Shown here: positions 48,530 through 56,663 of the stretch, in pieces
Layout of the letters: every line of letters begins with the position of its first letter
Position numbering within the stretch: position 1 is the first letter of the stretch
Assembly: GCF_000526335.1 (NCBI RefSeq)
Contig: NZ_JAFW01000001.1
Location: forward strand, 682,001 to 746,000
DNA from: Arthrobacter sp. 31Y
GTDB taxonomy: Bacteria > Actinomycetota > Actinomycetes > Actinomycetales > Micrococcaceae
DNA: 64,000 bases
Direction of reading: 5' to 3'
Program-made: the position numbers and the translations under genes
Notes under the pieces: generated by a model
What the model was told of the DNA's origin: nothing
Seen by the model: the letters and a program-made list of their open reading frames with translations, nothing else
The model's database searches: none

Positions 48530-49516
48530 CTAGAGCGAGATCACGGAGCCTGTATCCGCAGACTCAAGTACGGCTTCAGCAACACGAAGTGTCTCAAGTC
48601 CTTCGGCCATTGTGACAATGTTCATGGACTTTCCGAGCACAGCGTCACGGAATGCCTCGTGTTCCATCTTCAAGGGTTCGCGCTTTGCCAGGGCAAAACG
48701 GGTGGAGGAACCCTCGGACACGCCGCGGAATGCCGCTACGGAGTCCCAATCGGTCTGGAAAGTGCCGTTCTCGATGAATGTCAGGTCCGCCGAGATGGTA
48801 TCCGCGATGTACGCACCCCGCTCACCCAAGACAACAGTGGTGCGCTCCTTCATCGGAGAGAGCCAGTTGACGATGTGGTTAGTGACCACACCGCTCTTGA
48901 GATGGCCAATGGCAGTGACCATGTCCTCGTGCTCGCGTCCACTCCTTGACGTTGTGTGCGCCACTACGTTCACGAAATTGCTCTGTGCAAGCCACGCCGT
49001 GAGATCGATGTCGTGAGTTGCGAGGTCCTTGACCACACCAACATCTGCAATGCGGGAAGGGAACGGACCCTGGCGACGGGTCGAAATCTGGTAAACCTCG
49101 CCGAGGTCGCCATTGCCGAGCCGTTCGCGAAGGCTCTGCAAAGACGGGTTGAAGCGTTCGATGTGGCCAACCGCCCCGATCAATCCCCGTGAGTCGAAGG
49201 CCTCGGCGATACGCCGGCCCGACGCGGAGTCGTTGGCAATGGGTTTTTCCACCAAACAGTGCACTCCAGCTTCAGCCAACTGCAGCGCCACTTCTTCGTG
49301 AAGCACGGTGGGGACTGCGGCCACTGCCATGTCGATTCCCTGCTCGATGAGCTGTTCAACCGAACTGCAGACCTCGAGTCCACTGGCTACGTTGTGAGGA
49401 TCCCCGAAGGAGTCAGCGACGGCAACGAGGTCGACGCCTTCAAGCTCGCGAATAACGCGGGCGTGGTGGCGGCCCATCATCCCCAGTCCGATGAGGCCTG
49501 CACGCAGATTTGCCAC
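48530..49516 (-). CDS. Gfo/Idh/MocA oxidoreductase, WlbA-like
   Basis: A 328-residue NAD(P)-dependent sugar oxidoreductase. Rossmann motif AGLIGLGMMGRHHARVIREL, active-site EKPIANDSASGRR, then GHIERFNPSLQSLRERL and DLATHDIDLTAWL (active-site His region). Paired with an aminotransferase and hexapeptide acetyltransferase, it resembles WlbA, which oxidises UDP-GlcNAcA at C3. GTG start shares one base with the aminotransferase stop. Confidence 0.85.
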   Translation of the reverse strand: MANLRAGLIGLGMMGRHHARVIRELEGVDLVAVADSFGDPHNVASGLEVCSSVEQLIEQGIDMAVAAVPTVLHEEVALQLAEAGVHCLVEKPIANDSASGRRIAEAFDSRGLIGAVGHIERFNPSLQSLRERLGNGDLGEVYQISTRRQGPFPSRIADVGVVKDLATHDIDLTAWLAQSNFVNVVAHTTSRSGREHEDMVTAIGHLKSGVVTNHIVNWLSPMKERTTVVLGERGAYIADTISADLTFIENGTFQTDWDSVAAFRGVSEGSSTRFALAKREPLKMEHEAFRDAVLGKSMNIVTMAEGLETLRVAEAVLESADTGSVISL

Positions 49517-50607
49517 TAGCTTCCTGCCTTCGCGATGGCGTTGACCGCGGAAACAATGCGGTCAAGGTCATCCTGGCTCAGCGATGGATGTACCGGGAGC
49601 GACAATACGCTGGCCGCGGCTTCCTCCGTGACGGGCAGGTCATCTGAGGTCTGGAAAGGGGCGAGGCGGTGGTTCGGGATGGGGTAGTACACGCCGCAGC
49701 CCACGTTGTATTCCTCACGCAGTGCCTTCGCGAAACCGTCACGGTCCTCAGCGATGCGAATGGTGTACTGGTGGTATACGTGCTCGTAGCCCTCAGACAC
49801 CTTGGGAGTGACAACACCCTCGATATTGGCGTCGAAGAAGGCAGCGTTCTCCTGACGGGTCTTGGTCCAAGCATTGATTTTGGTCAGCTGCACGCGACCG
49901 ATTGCTGCGTGGATGTTGGTCATTCGCGCATTGAAGCCAACAAGCTCATTTTCGTACTGGCGCTCCATGCCCTGGTTACGAAGCAGTCGGAGTCGACGCT
50001 CGACGTCGGGCAGACCCGTGCTGACCATGCCACCTTCGCCGGAGGTCATGTTCTTAGTGGGGTAGAGGCTGAACATAGCGAAGTCACCGAACGTACCCAC
50101 TTTCCGGCCGTTGACTGCCGCACCGTGCGCCTGGGCTGCGTCTTCGAAGACCTTCACGCCGTGCTTGGAAGCGACCGCGCCGATTCCGTCCACGTCAAAG
50201 GGGTGGCCATAGAGGTGAACGGGCATGATGGCGGCCGTGCGGTCCGTGATTTTCGATTCAACTGAGGCGGGATCAAGGGTGTAGTGATCCAGGTCCACGT
50301 CAGCGAAGACAGGAGTCGCTCCCGTCAAAGCCACGGAGTTGGCCGTGGCAGCGAAAGTGAACGACGGAACAATCACTTCGTCGCCAGGACCGATGCCCGC
50401 AGCCAGCAGTCCGAGATGCAGACCGGAAGTGCCGGAGTTGACCGCTACGGCGGCCCTGCCATCAAGGAGGACCTGAGAGAATTCCTGCTCAAAGGATGCA
50501 ACCTCCGAGCCCTGTGCGAGTTGGCCGGAGGCCAAGACAGCCTCTACTGCCTTGCGCTCGTCATCTCCAATGATGGGTTTAGCGGGGGGAATGAATTCGG
50601 GGCTCAT
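49516..50607 (-). CDS. DegT/DnrJ/EryC1 family PLP aminotransferase, WlbE-like
   Basis: A 363-residue sugar aminotransferase. PIIGDDERKAVEAVLASGQLAQG, NSGTSGLHLGLLAAGIGPGDEVIVP and the PLP lysine in MFSLYPTKNMTSGEGGMV. In this neighbourhood it would aminate the 3-keto sugar made by the WlbA-like enzyme. Start ATG overlaps the acetyltransferase stop (ATGA). Confidence 0.9.
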   Translation of the reverse strand: MSPEFIPPAKPIIGDDERKAVEAVLASGQLAQGSEVASFEQEFSQVLLDGRAAVAVNSGTSGLHLGLLAAGIGPGDEVIVPSFTFAATANSVALTGATPVFADVDLDHYTLDPASVESKITDRTAAIMPVHLYGHPFDVDGIGAVASKHGVKVFEDAAQAHGAAVNGRKVGTFGDFAMFSLYPTKNMTSGEGGMVSTGLPDVERRLRLLRNQGMERQYENELVGFNARMTNIHAAIGRVQLTKINAWTKTRQENAAFFDANIEGVVTPKVSEGYEHVYHQYTIRIAEDRDGFAKALREEYNVGCGVYYPIPNHRLAPFQTSDDLPVTEEAAASVLSLPVHPSLSQDDLDRIVSAVNAIAKAGS

Positions 50608-51194
50608 GCCTCTACCTCTCGAAGGGTCTCGTTCTGTTCAACATATGTGGCGCCGGTCTCCGGGCAGACCCAGTTCTCACCTGAGCGCTGAAGCGGGAAA
50701 CCAGCTTTTCCGACCCAACCGTGGCGTTTGGCCGGAACTCCGACCATCAGGGCAAAATCAGGGACGTCCTTGGCGACAACGGCGCCGGCAGCCACTGTGG
50801 CCCACCGTCCAATTGTCACTGGTGCGACGCAAACGGCGCGGGCGCCGATTGAAGCACCTTCGCGAATGGTTACTCCAACGGGTTCCCAGTCGTGAGCGCT
50901 CTTCAAGCCGCCATCCGGGCTAACCGCCCGGGGGTAAGTATCGTTTGTGAGTACTACAGCCGGGCCGATGAAGACGCCGGCCTCCAGAACCGCAGGCTCG
51001 TAGACAAGTGCATAATTCTGAACTTTGCAGTTGTCCCCCATCTTGACCCCGGTGCCGATATAGGCTCCGCGTCCTACGATGCAGTTGACGCCCAATTCGG
51101 CCTGCTCGCGGACTTGGGCAAGATGCCAAATCTTTGATCCGTCACCAATTACCGCCTTGTCTGAAACATCGGCGCTCTCCGCAACCACTATCAC
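50604..51194 (-). CDS. Hexapeptide-repeat N-acetyltransferase, WlbB/WbpD-like
   Basis: A 196-residue left-handed beta-helix acyltransferase: IGDGSKIWHLAQVREQAELG, CIVGRGAYIGTGVKMGDNCKVQN, VFIGPAVVLTNDTYPR, ATVAAGAVVAKDVPDFALMVGVPAKRHGWVG in register and a C-terminal CPETGATY. This matches WlbB/WbpD, which N-acetylates the C3 amine in UDP-diacetamido-uronic acids. GTG 51194 with GAGGAAGG upstream is preferred over TTG 51230. First gene of the operon. Confidence 0.88.
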   Translation of the reverse strand: MIVVAESADVSDKAVIGDGSKIWHLAQVREQAELGVNCIVGRGAYIGTGVKMGDNCKVQNYALVYEPAVLEAGVFIGPAVVLTNDTYPRAVSPDGGLKSAHDWEPVGVTIREGASIGARAVCVAPVTIGRWATVAAGAVVAKDVPDFALMVGVPAKRHGWVGKAGFPLQRSGENWVCPETGATYVEQNETLREVEA

Positions 51195-51312
51195 CGGTGA
51201 AGGTCCTTCCTCATTGAGCACACGCGACAACGAGATTCATCTTAGCGGAGACGCCATGCCACGGTGTCAAGGCGCTGTATCTGCGGGCTCTCGCAAAAGT
51301 TGTCCACATAGG

Positions 51313-51355
51313 TCACTACGGCCCCCGCGCTTGAGTTCGCAGGGCCGTAGCGTGA
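51313..51355. promoter_or_regulatory. Inverted repeat in the divergent region before the EssC-like gene
   Basis: CTACGGCCC (51316-51324) pairs with GGGCCGTAG (51342-51350) and TCA/TGA extend the ends after a two-base bulge. It lies between divergent promoters, so it may be an operator or leader hairpin rather than a terminator. Confidence 0.4.
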
Positions 51356-51402
51356 TGTGAGTCAGCCCGACAAATATCCGCCAAGTCGTAGAGGAAGAGC
51401 CC

Positions 51403-54400
51403 ATGGCCTTGGAGTGCACGTTGGTACGCGCCCCTGGTGCCGCAGAAACGACTGAACCGGAAGAACTCAGCATCGCCGTCCCGGACGGCACCTCCGGTAC
51501 ACAAGTTCAGCAGCTTCTCACGGATGCGCGTGGAACAGGGCTCCTCTCCGTCGGCGGACACCCTCTGACCACTCTTACGGTGGGAGAACCGCCTCTCATT
51601 CCCGGCGCTGTCCTTGTGGATGATGCTCCGAATCATCAGAGCGGGAATGACATTTCCTCGCCCCTGTTGCTGCTCACCCATTCGGGCCCCGGGGCAGGCT
51701 CCGTCTTCAGGATTCAACGGGGCCGATACCGAATCGGCAGGGCTTCCGCCGAAATCCTTGTGTCGGATCCTGGGATGTCCAGGGAACACGCCATTCTGGA
51801 AGTTTCCAGCACAGCCCTCTTGCTGAGGGCGGTACGCGGTGCGAACCCGGTGTTCGTGGACAATCGGTCCATCAAGCGAAGTTTGCTGACGTCCAAGTCC
51901 ACGATGCGATGTGGAAACTCAACTTTCACTGTCGTCACGGACAGCGATCCTTACCCGCCGATTTCCGGGGACGCCGGCCTGTCGATTGAAGAACCGCTGG
52001 AAGTACCTCATAGTCGTCGCCACGGCAATCGTTTGGCGATGGCACTAGCGGCCGGACTACCGTTGTTAGCCGGAATCGGCCTCTCCGTGGCAACAGGAAT
52101 GTGGATGTATTTGGGCTTCACTGCGATCTCAGCGATGAGCCTTTTCGTGCCGTTGGTAGCAGGGCGGAAAGGCCGCCTGCAAGGCCAGCTGGCCATAGCG
52201 CGGGCAGTCGAGGACGACCTCGAACGCAGACGCCGATGCTCGCCATCGGCAGCAGAGCTGCTTCTAGCGGTTAATGGCCCATCGTCAGTGGAACAACTGG
52301 CGAAGAAACCAGCCATCAGCGATTCAACAGCCACCCCGTCTGCGGCTCCGGCGCCAAATGCCCGCGCTCAGGGGCCGGGTATATGGCTCCGGCTCGGAAT
52401 CGCGCAAACAGCGGCAAACATTCGGCTGGTTCCTGACGATCCGCACTTTCGGCAACCACTTATTGGGGAGGTTGCGTTGACTTTGGATCCCGGGCATCCC
52501 GAAGTGGCCCTTTGTGGACAGCCCCACCACACAGATGCGTTGCTTCGTTTCTTCTTGATGCAGCTAGCCGGTTTCCCTGGTGCCTCGGAGACGCCGGTCA
52601 TTGTTTTTGGACAGGCCGGAAGGTTGCCGTTGAGCGCACGGTTCCTCCCCCGCGTCACGGTGACAAGCAGCCTTCACACTGTCCTTGCCGCCTTGCAGCA
52701 AGCGAATGGCAGTGTGAGAGGCAAACTCTTCATGATCGATGATCTTCCACCTGACGACTCGGAATTCCGCTTGTCCCTCCTAAAAACCGCACGATCCGCC
52801 GGGTGGCAAGTGCTCAGGTGCTGCGTATCATCCCAACGTTCCGCGGTGGTTATCGACATTTCGCCATCAGGAACTACCGGCCACCTGGAGACAGGTGACA
52901 AGCGCCGGCAGTTCGTACCGGACCTTCTTTCAGCCGAAGTTTTCGACAGGTTCTGCCGTAAGGCACCTGCCACTTCATTCTCTGAAGGTCCTGACACAGT
53001 GATTCCGGAGGCATGTTTTTTGGCTGAGTTGCTTCCCCGCGGGCAGCGCAGAGTACTCCGTAGGTGGACCGAGGCGGCCGGGCACAACGGTCCCACGGCT
53101 GTCTTGGGCGCGGGCCACGGCGGTCAGGTGACCTTTGATTTCAAGCTCGACGGTCCCCATCTGTTGGTTGCCGGAACCACCGGCTCCGGTAAATCCGAAC
53201 TCCTGAGGACGCTTGTGGCTTCGATCGCGTTGAGTCATTCTCCGGATCACACAACGTTTCTGTTCTTTGATTTCAAGGGCGGCTCGGGCTTGCAGCCACT
53301 GGCACGCCTTCCGCACTGCGTCGGACTTCTTACGGACCTCAGCAAGAACCATTTGGAGCGCGCTCTTGTTTCGCTGCGTGCTGAGATTCGATACCGCGAA
53401 GAAATATTCGCTGCCGCCAGCGTGTTTGATCTTGCGCAGTACCGGCGTGCGGCCTCCCCCACAGACCCAAATGTGCCGTATCTGGTCTTGGTGATCGATG
53501 AGTTCCGAATGCTGGTTGACGAAGCTCCCAACACTCTCCATGAGCTCATGCGCATCGCGACCATCGGGCGCTCCCTGGGCATTCATTTGGTCATGGCTAC
53601 GCAGCGACCCCAGGGGGCGCTGACCGCAGACATCCGGGCAAACGTGACCTCAAGCATTGCCATGCGGGTGCAGACGGAAGCAGAATCCATGGACATCATC
53701 AACACCAAGGCGGCCGCCTCCATCAGCGTAGAGGCTCCGGGGCGGGCTTACCTTGCCAAAGCTTCGCGTAACCCCGAAGAATTCCAAACAGCATCACTCT
53801 CGCTCTCCCCCGGCCATGCAGTATCTGGCCTTGGGCTTGGCAGTTCCTTGGAGTCCGTGCAGTCGGCCTCGCAGGCTTTGCAGCAACGTTGCGTCGGCCG
53901 GAGTGCGTCCAGTCGGGAAAGCGCACTCCCCGAAGCTGGTCCCGAGTGGGTCGTTTCAACAGTCCAGGAGGCTTGGCGGTCGCTTGGCAAACCTCTCCCC
54001 AGACGTCCGATAGCAACGTCCCTGCCCACATCGATTCTCTGGCACGAACGGGTTTCTGCTGTGGCAGGAAATGCGTCCGGAGTGAACGGCCGTTGGACAG
54101 TGGGCCCGTTGGCGATCATCGACCGGCCGACGCACCAAATTGTGGAACCGCTACTGTGGTCGCCGTCCGAAGACGGCCATCTGGCAATGATCGGCAGCGA
54201 CTCCAGCGGTATGAGGGAATGCTTTAGGGCTTCGTCCGCGATGCTTGCTACCCGGAAACCCCAACCCCATCTGTATATCCTCGACGCGATGGGCACGCTT
54301 GGCCACCTCGGAGACGAGGGTCGCATCGGCGCCGCAGTGGGCCTGCACCAACTTCACCTGGCAACGCGGGTCTTGAAACGCCTTGCCGCAGAAATGGAAC

Positions 54401-55527
54401 GTCGACGAAGCGCTGGTGTATTCGGGGTAGGTGATTCACCCTTGGTCTTGATCGTGGCGGGATGGTGCTCATGGGCTACTGCGCTCCGGACGGGACCTTT
54501 CGCTTACGCAGAAGGAATCCTGCAGGACATCGTCAGGGACGGTTCTTCCTTTGGTGTCACCGTACTCATCTCAGGGGAAAGGGAACTCGTCAGCTCGCGC
54601 TTTTTTGCTGCAATACAGAATCGCGCGTATTTCCCTTCGGGATCCACTGAAGAGTCCCGGTTCCACTGGCCACGACTCCCGGACATGGAATCACTTCCAG
54701 GACGTGCCCTCGTCATGGGGAATTTTGCGGGAGACGACGGTGCCGTGGCTCAGTTTCGCGGGGCCCCGGCAAAAGGGCTGTGGCCTTTCGATGACTTCGA
54801 GCCATCCGAACCACCGTTCCGGGTGCGCCCACTCCCCGACCTTTTACTTGCTGACGACTTTCAGGCCCTGCTGGCCACGTTCCGACGGAAATTGCCGGGC
54901 GGATCCGGTGATGGAACGAAGACCCGCACGACCGGCACCCGAGCCGAACATTTGCAGGCCCCGCTCTGGATCGGCGTCGGCGGAGATGAAGCCGAACCCG
55001 TATCCATGCCCCTGCGCGAAAACGGCGTCAGCACCATCCTCGGTGGCCCACGTTCTGGAAAAAGCTCCGCTCTGGCGTCACTTCATGCCCTTAACCCTTT
55101 GGTTCCATGGATTTTTCCGCCGGAAGCGTCGAAGTCCGAGGCCTTTTGGATATCAGTCACCCGCAGGGCTGAAGCAGGAGGCGTTGACCCCAACAGCATC
55201 CTGCTCGTGGACGACGCCGATTCACTGGATCCCCAAGGCCGTCAGGCCTTGGCTGGCTTGATCGGAAGAGTCCGCGGCATCATCCTGACGGCAACACCAG
55301 GTCCGTCTCTGCTTCTACATCTCCCACTTGCAAAGGAAGCGCAAGCTTCCAGCATGGGGTTGGTGTTGGCACCCGGGACACCTCATGACGGCGACCTTCT
55401 TGGCGTGAGACTTGAAGCCCCTCGGGACAGGCGCCCGGGTCGCGGCTTTCTCATCAACGGGGCGGCGTTGCAGCCCTTTCAAGGCGTATTCACCGCAGGT
55501 TTTCCGCAACGCGCCAAAACCCGTTGA
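51403..55527 (+). CDS. FHA-containing FtsK/SpoIIIE ATPase, EssC/EccC-like
   Basis: A 1374-residue membrane ATPase of the type VII secretion kind. FHA domain about 85-190 (RYRIGRASAEILVSD, GMSREHAILEV, VFVDN); two helices about 207-250; first FtsK ATPase with Walker A GTTGSGKS near 591 and Walker B VLVIDEF near 699; second ATPase with a degenerate P-loop GSDSSGMRE near 931; third with GGPRSGKS near 1214 and ILLVDDAD near 1270. FHA plus two helices plus FtsK is the EssC architecture. No WXG100 substrate, EccB, EccD or EccE gene lies in the window. Start ATG has GAGGAAGAG upstream. Confidence 0.88.
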   Translation: MALECTLVRAPGAAETTEPEELSIAVPDGTSGTQVQQLLTDARGTGLLSVGGHPLTTLTVGEPPLIPGAVLVDDAPNHQSGNDISSPLLLLTHSGPGAGSVFRIQRGRYRIGRASAEILVSDPGMSREHAILEVSSTALLLRAVRGANPVFVDNRSIKRSLLTSKSTMRCGNSTFTVVTDSDPYPPISGDAGLSIEEPLEVPHSRRHGNRLAMALAAGLPLLAGIGLSVATGMWMYLGFTAISAMSLFVPLVAGRKGRLQGQLAIARAVEDDLERRRRCSPSAAELLLAVNGPSSVEQLAKKPAISDSTATPSAAPAPNARAQGPGIWLRLGIAQTAANIRLVPDDPHFRQPLIGEVALTLDPGHPEVALCGQPHHTDALLRFFLMQLAGFPGASETPVIVFGQAGRLPLSARFLPRVTVTSSLHTVLAALQQANGSVRGKLFMIDDLPPDDSEFRLSLLKTARSAGWQVLRCCVSSQRSAVVIDISPSGTTGHLETGDKRRQFVPDLLSAEVFDRFCRKAPATSFSEGPDTVIPEACFLAELLPRGQRRVLRRWTEAAGHNGPTAVLGAGHGGQVTFDFKLDGPHLLVAGTTGSGKSELLRTLVASIALSHSPDHTTFLFFDFKGGSGLQPLARLPHCVGLLTDLSKNHLERALVSLRAEIRYREEIFAAASVFDLAQYRRAASPTDPNVPYLVLVIDEFRMLVDEAPNTLHELMRIATIGRSLGIHLVMATQRPQGALTADIRANVTSSIAMRVQTEAESMDIINTKAAASISVEAPGRAYLAKASRNPEEFQTASLSLSPGHAVSGLGLGSSLESVQSASQALQQRCVGRSASSRESALPEAGPEWVVSTVQEAWRSLGKPLPRRPIATSLPTSILWHERVSAVAGNASGVNGRWTVGPLAIIDRPTHQIVEPLLWSPSEDGHLAMIGSDSSGMRECFRASSAMLATRKPQPHLYILDAMGTLGHLGDEGRIGAAVGLHQLHLATRVLKRLAAEMERRRSAGVFGVGDSPLVLIVAGWCSWATALRTGPFAYAEGILQDIVRDGSSFGVTVLISGERELVSSRFFAAIQNRAYFPSGSTEESRFHWPRLPDMESLPGRALVMGNFAGDDGAVAQFRGAPAKGLWPFDDFEPSEPPFRVRPLPDLLLADDFQALLATFRRKLPGGSGDGTKTRTTGTRAEHLQAPLWIGVGGDEAEPVSMPLRENGVSTILGGPRSGKSSALASLHALNPLVPWIFPPEASKSEAFWISVTRRAEAGGVDPNSILLVDDADSLDPQGRQALAGLIGRVRGIILTATPGPSLLLHLPLAKEAQASSMGLVLAPGTPHDGDLLGVRLEAPRDRRPGRGFLINGAALQPFQGVFTAGFPQRAKTR

Positions 55528-55562
55528 GGCGCAGCCAAGGATGTCCGGAAGCCCCGTGGTTT

Positions 55563-56063
55563 TCAGAGTGCCGCGGACGTTCCCCCCGTTCGTGAGGCGT
55601 AGGCCACGACGTCCTTCTGAAAGAGGAAGACAATGGCAGCCAGCGCCGGAAGCAGCATTGCCAGCCCCTGCCACACCAGGCCGCCTGTCATCGTGGGAAA
55701 GCCAATAGTGAGGACAAACAACTGGGCTACCAACGCTGCGGCACGGGTCCATCTATAGCCGCGAAACAAGAAGTGGCCGACGGCGAATAGCCATACAGAG
55801 AAGGCCAGCAGCAGGCCAAGAGTGAAGACGGCTCCCCAGAAAGTCAGCACCGGAGCACCGCTAAGCAGTTCAAATGCGTACCACGCCGCGGCACCGAGGA
55901 GGGCGAGAGCTTCCAGCAGAACAACCACTGAAATAATCACAATTCCCAAGGGCCGGGGAGCTAGGCCGGGTCTGTTCGAAGCGAGGTTCCCCGTCGCATC
56001 GGAATCATCACTTCCGTCCGGGCCGGAGACGGGCTGGGCTGGGTTTACGGGAGGTCTTGACAC
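55563..56063 (-). CDS. Four-helix membrane protein of unknown function
   Basis: A 166-residue protein with a hydrophilic Pro/Ser/Asp-rich N-terminus (about 1-38), four helices (about 40-62, 72-95, 105-125, 128-148) and a short tail. The Pro-Leu-Gly-Ile start of the first helix and the alternating helices recall conserved actinobacterial membrane proteins of unknown role. It converges on the EssC-like gene with 35 bases between. Confidence 0.7.
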   Translation of the reverse strand: MSRPPVNPAQPVSGPDGSDDSDATGNLASNRPGLAPRPLGIVIISVVVLLEALALLGAAAWYAFELLSGAPVLTFWGAVFTLGLLLAFSVWLFAVGHFLFRGYRWTRAAALVAQLFVLTIGFPTMTGGLVWQGLAMLLPALAAIVFLFQKDVVAYASRTGGTSAAL

Positions 56064-56161
56064 ACTGGCACACTACCGGACATAGTCATCTAGCAGTGAG
56101 GGCACGGGCGGCTGATGTGATGCATCGCTCACGGATTCCGAGCATTTCGATCACTAACACC

Positions 56162-56175
56162 CCTTGTTTACAAGG
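56162..56175 (+). promoter_or_regulatory. CCTTGT-TT-ACAAGG inverted repeat upstream of whiB1
   Basis: A six-base inverted repeat with a two-base spacer, about 125 bases before whiB1. It could be an operator. No matching partner regulator is identified. Confidence 0.35.
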
Positions 56176-56206
56176 CGTTAACATGAAACGCTTGACTCAG
56201 ACGACC

Positions 56207-56230
56207 AAGGGGGCCCATGCGGGCCCCTTT
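56207..56230 (+). terminator. Terminator-like hairpin in the whiB1 leader
   Basis: AAGGGGGCCC, loop ATGC, GGGCCCCTTT (56207-56230) then CCTTTGG. It lies in front of whiB1, so it is either an attenuator in the leader or a terminator of upstream read-through. Confidence 0.5.
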
Positions 56231-56301
56231 CCTTTGGAGCCTCTCGTGAATGTTTTCACAAAAGGCCCTTCTAGTTCTCACGAATGGAGTGACTGATCAG
56301 C

Positions 56302-56550
56302 ATGGATTGGCGTAATCGCGCAGCCTGCCTCGACAAGGACCCGGAGCTCTTTTTCCCAGTCGGCAACACGGGACCAGCACTTCTGCAGATCGAGGAAGCC
56401 AAAAGCGTCTGCCGCCGCTGCCCCGTTGTGGACACCTGCCTTCAGTGGGCCTTGGAGTCCGGACAGGACGCCGGCGTTTGGGGCGGCATGAGTGAGGACG
56501 AACGACGCGCACTCAAGCGCCGCGCTGCACGCGCACGTCGCGCTTCCTAG
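56302..56550 (+). CDS. whiB1: WhiB1-type iron-sulfur transcriptional regulator
   Basis: An 82-residue WhiB protein. Four cysteines at 9, 37, 40 and 46 (C-x2-C spacing CRRC) ligate a [4Fe-4S] cluster; GVWGGMSEDERRALKRR is the turn plus basic DNA-binding tail. The start MDWRNRAAC and ELFFPVGNTGPAL match WhiB1, which is essential in mycobacteria, NO-sensitive and binds the primary sigma factor. Its position next to a pdtaS kinase is conserved with mycobacteria. Confidence 0.95.
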   Translation: MDWRNRAACLDKDPELFFPVGNTGPALLQIEEAKSVCRRCPVVDTCLQWALESGQDAGVWGGMSEDERRALKRRAARARRAS

Positions 56551-56565
56551 CCCAAGAACCGAAAG

Positions 56566-56593
56566 AGGCCGCGGACCGTTTGGTCCGCGGCCT
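56566..56593. terminator. Terminator between whiB1 and pdtaS (convergent)
   Basis: AGGCCGCGGACC (56566-56577), loop GTTT, GGTCCGCGGCCT (56582-56593), then TTTCG. Perfect 12-bp stem. Confidence 0.85.
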
Positions 56594-56663
56594 TTTCGTT
56601 GGCTTCTGCCCGATCTTTCCGTTGACTTCTCTTTCGCTGAATCAGTCGCCCGGCCTCGGGAGA

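Noticed and set aside
56110..56135. CRP-like site upstream of whiB1 (TGTGA ... TCAC)
   Set aside because: The half-sites are separated by eight bases instead of six, so it does not fit the CRP consensus.
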